A stretch of 64,000 nucleotides of DNA, taken from NCBI GenBank assembly GCA_023228995.1, contig JALOAD010000004.1, forward strand, positions 1 through 64,000, read 5' to 3'. Shown piece by piece: positions 20,188 through 30,700 of this stretch. The DNA is from JALOAD01 sp023228995 [NCBI: Candidatus Muiribacterium halophilum] (GTDB lineage: Bacteria; Muiribacteriota; Muiribacteriia; Muiribacteriales). The position numbers and the translations under genes are program-made. Each line of letters begins with the position of its first letter. Position 1 is the first letter of the stretch. Under the pieces are notes generated by a model that was not told the DNA's origin, ran no database searches, and saw only the letters and a list, made by a program, of their open reading frames with translations.

Positions 20188-21540
20188 TTATAAATTATAA
20201 ACACACTCACCATGTACATCATGAACAGCTTCCATAACAGCTTCCGAAAGTGTAGGATGAGCATGAATAACACTGCTCCACTCATATACTTTCAACCTTG
20301 TGGCAATTGCTGTTACTGCTTCTGATATAAGTTCAGTAACTTTTGGACCTAACATATGAATACCAAGTATATTATCGTTTTCATCACTAAGAATCTTGAC
20401 AAATCCTTCGTTTTCACCAATAGCTAATGCTTTTCCTAAAGCATTAAATCTAAAAACTCCTTTATTATACTTTCCATTTTCCATATCATCAACCTGTTTT
20501 TCAGTCATACCAACCCATGCAGCTTCAGGATGTGTATAAATGCAACTTGGTATAGCTTTTTCAGAAAAATGACATTCTTCACCTAATATATTATTAACAG
20601 CAATAAGTGCCTGAGAAGATGCTACATGTGCTAACTGATATTTTGAAACAATATCACCAATAGCATAAATGTTTTTTTTATCTGTCATCATTCTACTATC
20701 AACTTTAATTAAATTGTTGTTTTTTTCAAGTTTTAATTTTATATTTTTTAGATTAAGAGATCTTCCCGCAGCAATAAGGACTTTATCAAATTCCATTTCA
20801 CTTTTATCATTTATTTTTACAATTACTTTTTCATTTAAAACATTAATATTATCAACCGCTTTACCGGTAATTATCTTTATTCCCTGTTTTTTTAGCATAG
20901 TCCTAAGTCTTTTTACAATATCAATATCTGCCATTGGCAATATATTTTCTGCAATTTCAATTATTGTTACATTTTTCCCAAATCCTTGCCATAAACTTGC
21001 AAACTCAACTCCAATCACTCCACCACCAACAATAAGAATGTTTTGTGGTATATCTTTAAGTTCAAGTGCATGAGTGCTATTTAAAATAAATTTACCATCT
21101 GTTTTCATTCCTTTTAATTCCATTGGACTTGAGCCTGTTGCAATTATTATATTATCAGCTTTATAAACCTCTCCATTACACAATATTGTTGAATTTTCCT
21201 CAAGAATTGCTTCGCCTCTAATTAAATTTATCTTTCTTTTTTTTATTAAAAGTTCAATACCACTTCTCAAAGATTTTACAATATCATCTTTTCTATTAAA
21301 AACAGTTTCAAAATCTATTTCTGTTTTATCTACTTTTATACCAAATTTTGCTGAATCGAGTATTTTTTGATAAAGTTGAGAACTTGCAAGAAGTGATTTT
21401 GTAGGAATGCAACCCCAGTTAAGACAGGTTCCGCCAACATGTTCTTTTTCAAAAAGTATTACAGAAAGTCCTTTTATTGCAGCGTATAAAGCAGCAGTAT
21501 ATCCTCCAGGACCTGCTCCAATTATTGCTAAATCAGCCAT
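20188..21540 (-). CDS. lpdA: Dihydrolipoyl dehydrogenase (E3/L protein)
   Basis: 450 residues. FAD site GAGPGGYTAALYA at the N-terminus, redox disulfide C39/C44 (GGTCLNWGCIPTKS), NAD site IVGGGVIGVEFAS, and the C-terminal HAHPTLSE with the catalytic His. It reoxidises the dihydrolipoyl arm of GcvH; no other lipoyl enzyme is encoded in the window, so glycine cleavage is the likely job. Confidence 0.97.
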   Translation of the reverse strand: MADLAIIGAGPGGYTAALYAAIKGLSVILFEKEHVGGTCLNWGCIPTKSLLASSQLYQKILDSAKFGIKVDKTEIDFETVFNRKDDIVKSLRSGIELLIKKRKINLIRGEAILEENSTILCNGEVYKADNIIIATGSSPMELKGMKTDGKFILNSTHALELKDIPQNILIVGGGVIGVEFASLWQGFGKNVTIIEIAENILPMADIDIVKRLRTMLKKQGIKIITGKAVDNINVLNEKVIVKINDKSEMEFDKVLIAAGRSLNLKNIKLKLEKNNNLIKVDSRMMTDKKNIYAIGDIVSKYQLAHVASSQALIAVNNILGEECHFSEKAIPSCIYTHPEAAWVGMTEKQVDDMENGKYNKGVFRFNALGKALAIGENEGFVKILSDENDNILGIHMLGPKVTELISEAVTAIATRLKVYEWSSVIHAHPTLSEAVMEAVHDVHGECVYNL

Positions 21541-21553
21541 TGAATATTCCCCC

Positions 21554-22003
21554 TTAATCTATAAGAAAAAGTACCTGACCTTTTGTAACAGGTTGTCCAT
21601 TATCAATTGTAATATCAGCAATTTTACCTGAAAAATCAGATTTTATTTCATTCATTAATTTCATAGATTCTATTATACAAACAACCTGACCTTGTTTTAT
21701 AATCTCTCCTACTTCAACAAAAGATTTAGCATTTGGAGAAGGAGATCTGTAAAAATTTCCATTTATAGGACTTTTTACTTCTTTAAAATCTTTTTTATTA
21801 TCTTCAGACTTTTTTACAGGTTTAGACTCAGATAAAATAAAATCCTCTTTTATTTTAATTTTAGGTTTTTCCACAAATATTTGCTGTTCAACATTTTCTT
21901 TACTTAAACTTATTTCTAAATCACCATCTTTAAAAGAAAATTCACTTAATTCATATTTGTCAAATAATTCAAAAATCTTAGATATATCTTTTAATTCTTT
22001 CAT
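21554..22003 (-). CDS. accB: Biotin carboxyl carrier protein of acetyl-CoA carboxylase
   Basis: 149 residues. N-terminal helix region (KELKDISKIFELFDKYELS), a charged linker, then a biotinyl domain with the attachment lysine K115 in ESMKLMNEI (usually EAMKMMNEI). It carries carboxybiotin for malonyl-CoA synthesis. accC is usually the next gene; here lpdA follows and no biotin carboxylase is in the window. Good AGGAG ribosome binding site. Lipoyl rather than biotin loading is unlikely given the MKLMNEI motif. Confidence 0.88.
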   Translation of the reverse strand: MKELKDISKIFELFDKYELSEFSFKDGDLEISLSKENVEQQIFVEKPKIKIKEDFILSESKPVKKSEDNKKDFKEVKSPINGNFYRSPSPNAKSFVEVGEIIKQGQVVCIIESMKLMNEIKSDFSGKIADITIDNGQPVTKGQVLFLID

Positions 22004-22015
22004 AAATCATTACTC

Positions 22016-22540
22016 CTAATATAATTTAACGAGTTTTACATCTTTTATTCCAAATTTCAAAGCAGTATCAACATCTTTAAAACATAAATCTATTCTTTTT
22101 CCTTTAATTTTTCCACCAATATCAGCAGCATAAGCAAGTCCATACTTTTCAACATAAACAATAGAGCCTAATTTAATTTCTCTTGGATCAACTGCTATAA
22201 CACCATGATCTGCAATCAATTCAGTAAATGTAAAACCATCTGCATATATGCCACAACTTTCAGGTCCTGGCGTATAAGCTGTTGCTTTCATATTAAATAC
22301 TTTTTGTCCATTCCATCTAGGTTTAGCGACAAATCTTGTATAAACAAGTATTTCTTCATTTTTTTCAATTCTAAAATATTCATGCAAAGTTCCTTTTATA
22401 TCAGTTTTATCAATATAAAATTCTTTTTTTGAAAATAAATTGTGATTTTGAAGACTATTCTCGGATGTGATTATTCTGCTTTCGGAACTTAAAACAAAAA
22501 TTATAATTGAAGCAATAAAACAGATAAAAATTTTTTTCAT
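22016..22540 (-). CDS. Secreted 3D-domain protein (putative cell-wall lytic enzyme)
   Basis: 174 residues: N-terminal signal/anchor (about 1-20), a short linker and a C-terminal 3D domain. The three aspartates that name the domain are visible as D118 (AVDP), D140 (ADIGG) and D151 (RIDLCF), and KATAYTPGPESCGIYADG matches the domain start. The fold is shared with MltA/YabE-type peptidoglycan lytic transglycosylases, so action on the wall is likely. First gene behind the promoter at 22568-22596. Confidence 0.82.
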   Translation of the reverse strand: MKKIFICFIASIIIFVLSSESRIITSENSLQNHNLFSKKEFYIDKTDIKGTLHEYFRIEKNEEILVYTRFVAKPRWNGQKVFNMKATAYTPGPESCGIYADGFTFTELIADHGVIAVDPREIKLGSIVYVEKYGLAYAADIGGKIKGKRIDLCFKDVDTALKFGIKDVKLVKLY

Positions 22541-22567
22541 AATACCGCCATTTATTTTTATGACAAT

Positions 22568-22596
22568 ATAATATTTTTTTTAATTAGGAATGTCAA
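22568..22596 (-). promoter_or_regulatory. Promoter of the long 22540-4796 directon
   Basis: Minus strand -35 TTGACA (22591-22596), 17-base spacer, -10 TATTAT (22568-22573): near-consensus vegetative sigma boxes. It lies just upstream of the 3D-domain gene and could drive accB and the gcv operon. Confidence 0.8.
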
Positions 22597-22630
22597 ATAA
22601 CAATTAAATTTAATAAAAATAGAAAAGATG

Positions 22631-22735
22631 TACTAAATCGGTATGAGAGTATAAGAGATGTATAAAAACTGTAAAAGATTTTCCTATCTCACCCTTTCAC
22701 CACTCACTATTTCAAGCCTTTATACCGTATTTGTA
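22631..22735 (-). repeat. Intergenic GTGAAA-type repeat inside a long imperfect inverted repeat (copy B)
   Basis: Lies just after the pdxA stop. Outer arms 22631-22644 and 22722-22735 pair at 11 of 14 positions. Between them the minus strand carries GTGAGTGGTGAAAGGGTGAGATAGG. GGTGAGATAG is shared with the element at 48297-48348 and GTGGTGAAA with that at 4690-4799. It could fold in the 3' end of the pdxA transcript. No coding frame supports it. Confidence 0.45.
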
Positions 22736-22749
22736 CCTTTTCATTGCTT

Positions 22750-23718
22750 TTATAATTTCCCTGCTACTTTATATGCATTTACAAAACTTTTAATTGAAGC
22801 TTTCCCAGTTCCTGTTATATCAAAAGCAGTGCCATGATCTGGAGAAGTCCTTATTATTTCAGTACCGTAAGTAATATTAACCCCAGTTTCAAAATTATTC
22901 ATTTTAAAAGGAATTAGACCCTGATCATGATACATACAAACAACAGAATTTATTTCTTTGCAAGCAACTTTATAAAATAAAGTATCGGCCGCAAATATCT
23001 GCTTAATAACATATCCTGATTTAACCATGTCAAGAGCTTTTCTTATGTGTTTTTCCTCATTTCCAAGATATCCTCCTTCTCCTGCATGAGGATTAAATGA
23101 ACAAACTGCAACCTTTGCATTTTTTCCATAAACTTTTTTTGAAAAATCAAGAGTATTAATAATAGTATTATATACATTTTCACAATTTATAAGTGAGCTA
23201 ACTTTATTTAAAGGTTCATGAATTGTAACAAGAGATACTAAAAATTCCGGTGAATATAAAATCATTGTGAATTTTGTTGAATTTCTGCAATTATCACCAA
23301 AAACTTCAGTATGACCGGGATATTTTATATTATTCATATACCATGCTTCTTTACATATAGGAAGAGTTACAACAGCATGAGCTTTTCTATTATTTAAAAT
23401 TTCAATACTTTTCAAAACTGCATTATAAGAGCTAAGTCCTGTTTTTGCAGAAATTTTACCTTTGTTTATTTCGCAATCTAAAATACAATCAAGTATATTT
23501 ATTTTTCCTTTTAAATAATCTTTTATATCTTTTATAAAATAGAGTTTATCTTTTAAATTGAAATCCCATATTTTATCAATATATTCAAGAACATTTCTCT
23601 TGCTTGATATAAGAACATAATCACCTGTAATACTATTACTTTCTATAGCTCTAAAAAACAGTTCAAGACCTATACCGTTAGTATCTCCCTGAGTTATAAG
23701 AATTAATGATGTATTCAA
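22750..23718 (-). CDS. pdxA: 4-hydroxythreonine-4-phosphate dehydrogenase family protein (PdxA)
   Basis: About 322 residues. PdxA signatures: TQGDTNGIGLE near the start, YPGHTEVFG, NPHAGEGGYLGNEE, MYHDQGLIPFK and TSPDHGTAFDITG. The enzyme oxidises 4-phosphohydroxy-L-threonine in pyridoxal phosphate synthesis. The start is set at the TTG at 23718, 7 bases after AGGAG; the in-frame ATG at 23733 overlaps that ribosome binding site. Overlaps the end of lpxK. Its place in an LPS operon is common in diderms and need not mean a functional link. Confidence 0.9.
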   Translation of the reverse strand: MNTSLILITQGDTNGIGLELFFRAIESNSITGDYVLISSKRNVLEYIDKIWDFNLKDKLYFIKDIKDYLKGKINILDCILDCEINKGKISAKTGLSSYNAVLKSIEILNNRKAHAVVTLPICKEAWYMNNIKYPGHTEVFGDNCRNSTKFTMILYSPEFLVSLVTIHEPLNKVSSLINCENVYNTIINTLDFSKKVYGKNAKVAVCSFNPHAGEGGYLGNEEKHIRKALDMVKSGYVIKQIFAADTLFYKVACKEINSVVCMYHDQGLIPFKMNNFETGVNITYGTEIIRTSPDHGTAFDITGTGKASIKSFVNAYKVAGKL

Positions 23719-24700
23719 AAAGTGTCTCCTCATTACTTATTTTAGCATTAACTTTAAGAAAATAAATATTTGTAAATTTATCTTTTAATTTATAATAATC
23801 TTTTTCTGTACAAATTATTTCTGTAATATTATTTTCTTTTATATATTTTTTTATATTTTTTATTTTAATATAATCAAAAACCTCATGATCATTAAATTCC
23901 ATAGTATAAAATTCTGTACAATTTACAATGTTTTTAACACATTCAAAAAAAGATTTTGGTTTAGCAATACCAGCTATTGCAAGTAATTTGTGTGATTTTT
24001 TAATAAGAGAATTATATTTGTAATTCATAATAGATATGTTTTCTTTTTTATTAAAATATTTTGTAACTTTTTTTTCATCGACAATTTTATTATTATCATT
24101 TTTTATTACAACCCAAGAAGCACGATTTAAACATTTGATAGGTTCACGCATTATTCCGGCTGGAAGTATTTTTTTATTATAAAAATATTCACTTGAATCA
24201 ACACATACAATATCTATATCTCTTTCAAGCCTCCAATACTGAAATGCATCGTCAAGCACTATAAAATCAGGTGAATATTCTTTCTCAGCCAAAACTGCAA
24301 CACTTGCTCTTGATTTACCAATATATACTGGCACTTTTGTATTATAAGCAATAATCCAAGGTTCATCACCACTTTCTTCAATATTCATTAAAAATTTTTC
24401 TCCATCAAAAATTTTACCATTATTTTTTTTTGAATTATAAGCACGAAATACAACACATACAGAAAAATTTCTTTTTTTAAGTTCTTCAACAAGCCATATA
24501 ACAAATGGAGTTTTTCCAGTTCCACCCGCAGTTATATTTCCAACTGCTATAACTTTTGACTTTTTAAGCATGGTTTTTGGAAAAAGTTTATATTTAAATA
24601 TTAAAAATTTCATTCTATAGAGAATATAATATATTTTAGAAAATAAATTGAGAATAAGTCTTAAAAAAATGTTTTTTTTATAAATTATATTTCTGTTCAT
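23678..24700 (-). CDS. lpxK: Tetraacyldisaccharide 4'-kinase (lipid A synthesis)
   Basis: 340 residues. N-terminal membrane-associated helix, P-loop GNITAGGTGKTP at 54-65, DDAFQYWRLERDIDIV, PAGIMREP and a late HEVFDY/ICTEKDYYKL segment, all typical of LpxK. It phosphorylates the 4' position of the lipid A disaccharide at the inner membrane. Overlaps the upstream glycosyltransferase gene by 23 bases. Diagnostic of a lipid-A-making organism. Confidence 0.93.
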   Translation of the reverse strand: MNRNIIYKKNIFLRLILNLFSKIYYILYRMKFLIFKYKLFPKTMLKKSKVIAVGNITAGGTGKTPFVIWLVEELKKRNFSVCVVFRAYNSKKNNGKIFDGEKFLMNIEESGDEPWIIAYNTKVPVYIGKSRASVAVLAEKEYSPDFIVLDDAFQYWRLERDIDIVCVDSSEYFYNKKILPAGIMREPIKCLNRASWVVIKNDNNKIVDEKKVTKYFNKKENISIMNYKYNSLIKKSHKLLAIAGIAKPKSFFECVKNIVNCTEFYTMEFNDHEVFDYIKIKNIKKYIKENNITEIICTEKDYYKLKDKFTNIYFLKVNAKISNEETLFEYIINSYNSGRY

Positions 24701-25739
24701 AAAATTCTTGTAATATATTTACCATTTTTATTACATTAAAATTGTTTTTTAAATGCAAATTATTGTTTTTAACAATATATTTAATTTTTTCTTTATCTTC
24801 TAAAATTGAGAGTATTTTTTCAGAATATTGGCTTTCATCATTATTTTCAACAATACAATGCTCGGGTAATTCTTCGCTAATTCCACCGACATTTGAAGCA
24901 AATACAGGAATATTTCTCGCCATTGCCTCAAGAATTGATATAGGTATATTTTCTTTATAAGAAGGAAGAACAAATACATCCATAATAATACCAGCTTCTT
25001 CCCAAGGTTTTTCAAGTGCACCTGTAAATATAATTTTATCTTTAATTTTGGAATTTTTACATATATTCTCAAGTTTTTTTCTTTCAGGTCCATCACCAAT
25101 TATCAATAAACAAATATCTTTTCGATTTTTACACATAATTTCAAAACTTTTTATAAGTATATCAACTCCTTTTAAATGATGAAGTCTTGCTAAAGTACCA
25201 ATGACTTTTGAATTTAAAGGAATATTAAAATGTATTTTTAAATTATTTTTATAATTTTCATCAAATTGTTCAACTTCAGAATCAATTCCTATATTTATAA
25301 GTTTTTTTTCAATATTAATAAAATAGTTTTTAAAATGATTCATCTGAAAATTACACAAAAATACAATACTTCCTACGAATCTATAATAAAACCTTTTATC
25401 TAAACCATGCATAGTTCCAATTACAGGTTTTTTTAATAATCTTCCACAAAGACCTGCAAAAAAAACAGCTCTATTTAAATTAGCATGTACTACATTGTAT
25501 TTTTTAATAATAAAAAGAAGTTTTAAAAAAGAAAAAATATCAGCATTATCATAAAATGGTACAAAATATGTTTTATCTGCATATTTTGATGCAGTTTTCA
25601 TAAATATAGAATTCTTAGGTGCACATACTGCACAAAAAAACCTCGTTTTATCTATTTTTTTTAAAATTTCTAAGACATAATTCTCACCACCGCCAAAACC
25701 TGATGAGCTTACTACAAAAAGTAATTTTATTTTATTCAT
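24678..25739 (-). CDS. Glycosyltransferase family 4 (GT-B fold)
   Basis: 353 residues. N-terminal VVSSSGFGGGENYV acceptor-side loop, central GTLARLHHLKGVDIL, LLIIGDGPERKKLE and the C-terminal E-x7-E motif region KENIPISILEAMA, typical of GT4 retaining transferases that use nucleotide-sugar donors. Flanked by waaA and lpxK, so it probably adds a sugar to LPS core or another surface glycan. Overlaps waaA by 8 bases. Exact donor and acceptor cannot be read from sequence. Confidence 0.88.
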   Translation of the reverse strand: MNKIKLLFVVSSSGFGGGENYVLEILKKIDKTRFFCAVCAPKNSIFMKTASKYADKTYFVPFYDNADIFSFLKLLFIIKKYNVVHANLNRAVFFAGLCGRLLKKPVIGTMHGLDKRFYYRFVGSIVFLCNFQMNHFKNYFINIEKKLINIGIDSEVEQFDENYKNNLKIHFNIPLNSKVIGTLARLHHLKGVDILIKSFEIMCKNRKDICLLIIGDGPERKKLENICKNSKIKDKIIFTGALEKPWEEAGIIMDVFVLPSYKENIPISILEAMARNIPVFASNVGGISEELPEHCIVENNDESQYSEKILSILEDKEKIKYIVKNNNLHLKNNFNVIKMVNILQEFYEQKYNL

Positions 25740-26922
25740 TTATAATATCCATAGCTATTTTATAACTTATTTTACTATGTTTTTCAAAGAAAAAGGCAAG
25801 TTTATTATTTAAATTAGAATTAATACTCAAATCTAAAATCTCATCAAAACCTTTTCCTATAAAGTTCATCTCCTTTATTTTTTTTACAGCTTGTGTTTTT
25901 TTAAGTTCTTCATATTCATTTTTAAAATTTTTTGTATTTGGACCAATTACTACAGGAATACCAGTTTTTAAAGCTTCTATAAAATTATGCACTCCAGTTT
26001 TTTTAAATCCTCCTCCAATATACGCTACAGTACATTCTCTATAAATATCCTGAAGAATACCAAAAACATCTATTAATATTATATTATTATTTAATTTTTC
26101 TTTAGAATAAAAAGAGAAATTTAAATTTTTACTTTTAATATAATCAATAATTTTGTTATTATTGTTAAAATTTCTTGGTGCTAAAATTAATTTTAATTTT
26201 TTTTCCTGACAATAATCAATTAGAAATTTTTCTTCAGGCCAATGAGTAGAACCGCCAATAATAATTTTTTCAGAAATTAATTTTTTACAATTTAAATAAT
26301 TATTCTCAAATTTAAGATTACCATAGTATTTAATTTTATTTATAGATATAAATTTTTTAAAATTTTTAATTTCATCTTTATTTTGAACATATACACTTTT
26401 TAAATCTGAAAACATATTTTTACAAAAAGAGCCAAATATATTAAAAAATCTATATGTATTTTGAGACATTCTTGCATTTACAATATAAATTGGTATGTAT
26501 AATTTTTTAGCTTGAAAAAACAGATTCGGCCAGTAATCTACTTCTGATATAAAAATTCTTTTTACACAATTAACTTTTAAAAATCTTTTTACAAAAAAAG
26601 ATAAATCAACAGGATACATAACACACTTTATATTATTATCTCTTTTATTTATATATTCAAAAGTTTCTCTACATGTTGTTGAAATAATAAATTTTTCTTT
26701 GAACATTACAGCAAGATTAAGAACAGCATTTGCTTCTCCAACTGATACACAATGAAAAAGATTTACATTTTCTTTTTCAACTTTATAAAATACAGCATAA
26801 TGTTTAAAAAAACATAATTTATCAGTTTTATAAAGATATGCCAACAGTGGTATAAGTATAATACTTAATAATATTGTAATAAAAAAATCATATAAAAAAA
26901 TCACAAAGCATTTTTCCTGCAT
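25732..26922 (-). CDS. waaA: 3-deoxy-D-manno-octulosonic acid (Kdo) transferase
   Basis: 396 residues. N-terminal membrane anchor, then the WaaA motifs HCVSVGEANAV (catalytic Glu), STTCRETFEYI, EVDYWPNLF (commonly ETELWPNL), VNARMS, and the C-terminal AYIGGGFKKTGVHNFIEAL with PVVIGPNTKNF. It transfers Kdo from CMP-Kdo to lipid IVA at the inner membrane. Neighbours lpxK and the LpxL-type gene complete a Kdo-lipid A set. Overlaps the upstream gene by 22 bases. Confidence 0.93.
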   Translation of the reverse strand: MQEKCFVIFLYDFFITILLSIILIPLLAYLYKTDKLCFFKHYAVFYKVEKENVNLFHCVSVGEANAVLNLAVMFKEKFIISTTCRETFEYINKRDNNIKCVMYPVDLSFFVKRFLKVNCVKRIFISEVDYWPNLFFQAKKLYIPIYIVNARMSQNTYRFFNIFGSFCKNMFSDLKSVYVQNKDEIKNFKKFISINKIKYYGNLKFENNYLNCKKLISEKIIIGGSTHWPEEKFLIDYCQEKKLKLILAPRNFNNNNKIIDYIKSKNLNFSFYSKEKLNNNIILIDVFGILQDIYRECTVAYIGGGFKKTGVHNFIEALKTGIPVVIGPNTKNFKNEYEELKKTQAVKKIKEMNFIGKGFDEILDLSINSNLNNKLAFFFEKHSKISYKIAMDIINE

Positions 26923-27734
26923 ATTGGATAATGTCTTCTATATAACCATCTATTATAAAATAAAAGCCAGTTTTCAGGTTTTTCTTGTATGACTTTTTCA
27001 TAAAATTCAATTGTTTTTTGAACAAATTCTTTTTTTCTATCAATAGAATTTTCACTTTCTATTTGTATTTGCGGATAAAATATAACTTTATGCTTTAAAA
27101 AACCTATTCTTTCCATAATTGTCGGAACAAAAACATTGTTTTTTCTTGCTGCAAAAGATGCTGCTCCAGAAGGAAAACTTACTTTTTTTCCAAAAAAATT
27201 CGTCCATATTCCTGAACTTTCACCATCCTGATCTATTAGAAATGCAACGACAAATTCTTTATCGTTAACTTTTCTAAATATTTCTCTGCTATTTGTTCTT
27301 ATAATTGTTCCAATATTATATTTTCCTCTTACATATTGAAGCATTTTGTCTAAAATACCATTTCTTGGAGGTAAAATTATTGAATATAAAGGAAATTTCT
27401 TAACAGATAACCATGCTCCAAATAATTCCCAATTACCAAAATGTCCAGAAATAAAAGAAATATTATTTCCTTTATCTTTTTCTTTTTTATAATTTTCAAA
27501 ACCTTCAACTGTAATATTAAATAGTTTGAATAAACCTAAAGACATTAAAAAAAATTCAATAATATTATATAGTTGAAAAATAAGAAATTTTAATGCAATC
27601 TTTTTTTTTACTTTAAAATCAATGTTATTTCCAAGTATTATATTTAAATTTTTAAAAATTACTTTTCTTAGATTTTCATTAAACCTATATATTAAAATTG
27701 CAATTATCGTTAGTATTTTATCCATAAAGTCCAA
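26901..27734 (-). CDS. LpxL/HtrB-type lipid A acyltransferase
   Basis: 277 residues. N-terminal membrane helix, then the catalytic H-x4-E motif H98-FGNW-E103, PPRNGILDKML, and IDQDGESSGIWTNFFGKKVSFPSGAASFA, all typical of late lipid A acyltransferases, which add secondary acyl chains to Kdo-lipid IVA. The start is either the TTG at 27734 or the ATG at 27725; the AGAGG site favours the former slightly. It follows the giant HEAT-TPR gene by 12 bases. Confidence 0.88.
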   Translation of the reverse strand: MDFMDKILTIIAILIYRFNENLRKVIFKNLNIILGNNIDFKVKKKIALKFLIFQLYNIIEFFLMSLGLFKLFNITVEGFENYKKEKDKGNNISFISGHFGNWELFGAWLSVKKFPLYSIILPPRNGILDKMLQYVRGKYNIGTIIRTNSREIFRKVNDKEFVVAFLIDQDGESSGIWTNFFGKKVSFPSGAASFAARKNNVFVPTIMERIGFLKHKVIFYPQIQIESENSIDRKKEFVQKTIEFYEKVIQEKPENWLLFYNRWLYRRHYPICRKNAL

Positions 27735-27746
27735 TTGACCCTCTGA

Positions 27747-30700
27747 TTAAAAATTATATGCTGACATACCTTCAGGCTTAAGCATTTCTTGTGCTTCTCT
27801 AGCTTCAAGACTATCTATTGAAGCTATATTAACTACTCTGATTGATTCTGAAATCGCTTCATCGACCTTTCCAAGTACATGATATACTTTTGCAAGCTCA
27901 AGATGATATGCTGGATTATTCTTTTCAATATTAACAAGTTTTTCAAGAACTTCAAGAGATTTGTCATATTCTTTTTTTCTTGAGTATATTTTTGAAAGTC
28001 TAAAAAGCCCTTCTGTATTTTCAGGAGAATTTCTAATAAGCTTTTCATAAAGCTCAATAGCATCAGAACTCATTCCTTGTCTTACGTAAATAGAAGCAAG
28101 ATCATGATACGGCTTTTCCCATGAAGAATCTACTTTTATTGCTTCTTTATAGTATGAAATTGCTTTGTCAAGTATTTGTTTGTCTTCAAACACCTGTGCA
28201 ATCTTTGAATATACTTCAGAAACTGTATTATTAAATTTAAGAGCTTCCCTGTAATATGCAAGAGCTTTATCAAGATATCCTTTTCTAAAATAAATATCTC
28301 CAGCACAAAGATATACATCCCACATAGTTTTATCTTTAAGTATTATTTCTTGATATATTCTTAAAGCTTCATCATATCTGGAATTGTTTTCATGACATAA
28401 AGCAAGTTTTTTTAATATATAGAGATTTTCAGGTTCATATTCAAGAACTTTTTCAAGTTCTTTTCTTGCACCATCAAAATTTTCAAGTTTTATAAAAATA
28501 TCTGAAAACAAAATTCTTACTTTTTTTTCAAAATCAACTGTAAGTTTTTTACCTAGAATATTTCCAAGTATATCAATACTAGCTTTATAGTTTTCCTGAA
28601 TAAAATTAATAAAAGCTAGCCTGAAATTAGCTTCATTATTATCAGGATTTAATTTTAAAAGTTTTTTAAGATATGCAGAAGCTTCAATAAGCTTTTCTGA
28701 TTTTTCACAAATTTCACTTGCTCTAAACAAAACATCTTCTCTATTAGGATAATATGTTAAAATATTTTCTATTATAGATAAAGCTTCATCATAAAGACCT
28801 TCCATTTCATAACATTTTGAAAGTCCTGTATAAGCATCCCAGTATTCAGGATTCATCTGAAGAGCTTTTTTATAATATTTAATACCTTCCTGAATATTTC
28901 CTAGTTTAAGACAACAATCAGCTATTCTCTTATTAATATAAGAATAATCCTGTTCAGGCATATCAATTAATTCTCTGAAACCTTCAAGTGCTTCTTCATA
29001 TTTTTCTCTTTCAAAAAGTATATCAGACATTATTTTGATAGTTTCATCATTAACTTTTATATCACTAGCTTTTCTAATACAATTTTCTGCATTTTCAAAA
29101 TCTCTTGATTTAAAAAATACTTTCGCCATAGAAATAAGCTTTGAAACATCATCTAAATCATAATCAAGAAATTTTATTGCTATTCTGTATGCTTCTTCTT
29201 CTTTATTATTTTTTTCCAAAAGTTCCATATAAAAAAATTCAGCTTCTTCATTTTCTGAATCATAACTTCTAAACTTTTCCAAAAATCTTAATTTAGCTTT
29301 TTCATCTCCAACAAGTTTGGCAAGCATAAAATAACATTCATAACAAGCTGGATTAAATAAAACTGATTTTTCAAAATATTTAATTGCATCTCCGTTTAAT
29401 TCTTGGCCCGCATAGAGTTTACCTAAAATAAAATAAGCTTTATAATCCTCATTGTTTTTTTCAATAAAAGTTTTAAGTTTTTTTTCAGCTTCATCAAATT
29501 CATTGTTTTTTATAAGAAGTTCACAAATCTCATAAAATCTATCTTTTTCATCCATTGGATCTATTTCAAGTTCTTTCATGAGTTTTAATGAAGCTTCAGG
29601 ATCTTTATCCCTTAATAAAACACTCATAGAATAAACAACATCACTTTCTCTATAACCTTCATTGTATATTTCTCTAAAACAATCAAGAGCTTTATCATTC
29701 ATTTTCATTTCCTGATAAATAAAACCAAGCTCTTTTCTAACATCAATTCTGATATTTTCATTATTTAAAAGTTGTTGAAGTTTTGCAACAGAATCATTAT
29801 ATCTTCTGGTAAATCTATAAGAACGAGATAATTCAAATTGAGCATCGTAATTATCAGGTTTCATAAGAACAGATTTTTCAAGAAAATTTATACTTTCTTG
29901 ATATTTTTTTCTGATTGAATAAATTTTACCTGAATAATAATAAGAATCTGGATTATTTGGATTCTGTGAAATACTTTTTCTTAAATTATCGAGTGCTTTA
30001 TCATAATCTTTTTTAAAAAAACAAGCTTTCCCTAAATCAAGATATAAAGTCCAATTTAATTCCATTTCTTTTGCACTAAATTCAAGTAAATTTATTATAC
30101 TATCATATTTTTCCTTATCAAAATAAATACTTGCCATATAATGCAATACTTTAGAATTTTTAATATCTTTTTTTATATATTGTTTGAAAATGTTCAACGC
30201 TTCATCATATTTTTGAGATATAAAAAGATTTTCTCCATATTCATAAAGAAATTCCTCATCATCAGAATGTTCAAGCATAGAAAGATACTCAGAGGCTTTT
30301 TCAATATTTCCTGATTTTTTATAAAAAAATGCATTTGCTTTAAGATAATCCTCATCATCAGAAGAATCAGCAAATTTCTTTGAATAATCATTTAGAATAT
30401 TTTGAGCTTCTTCAAATCTTTCTCTATCACAAAGTATTCTTACAAGATTAATATATATTTTTCTATCAAGAGGATTTATATCAAGAGCTTTTTTTAAAGA
30501 AAATTCACTATCCTCTATTTTCCCGGCTTTCATAGAGATTTCTGAAAGAAGTATATAAGCATCTGTATATCTATTATTTCTTGAAATAGCTTTTCTAATA
30601 TAATTATTTGCAGATTCATTTTCTCCTGCTAGAAAATAAGTTTTTGCAAGAAGATAATTAATATGAGGTTCATCATTTTCTCCAAGATTTTTCAATAAAA

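Noticed and set aside
20669-21073. Plus-strand frame of 134 codons opposite lpdA
   Set aside because: lpdA is well conserved through this stretch; the opposite frame has no ribosome binding site or family match.
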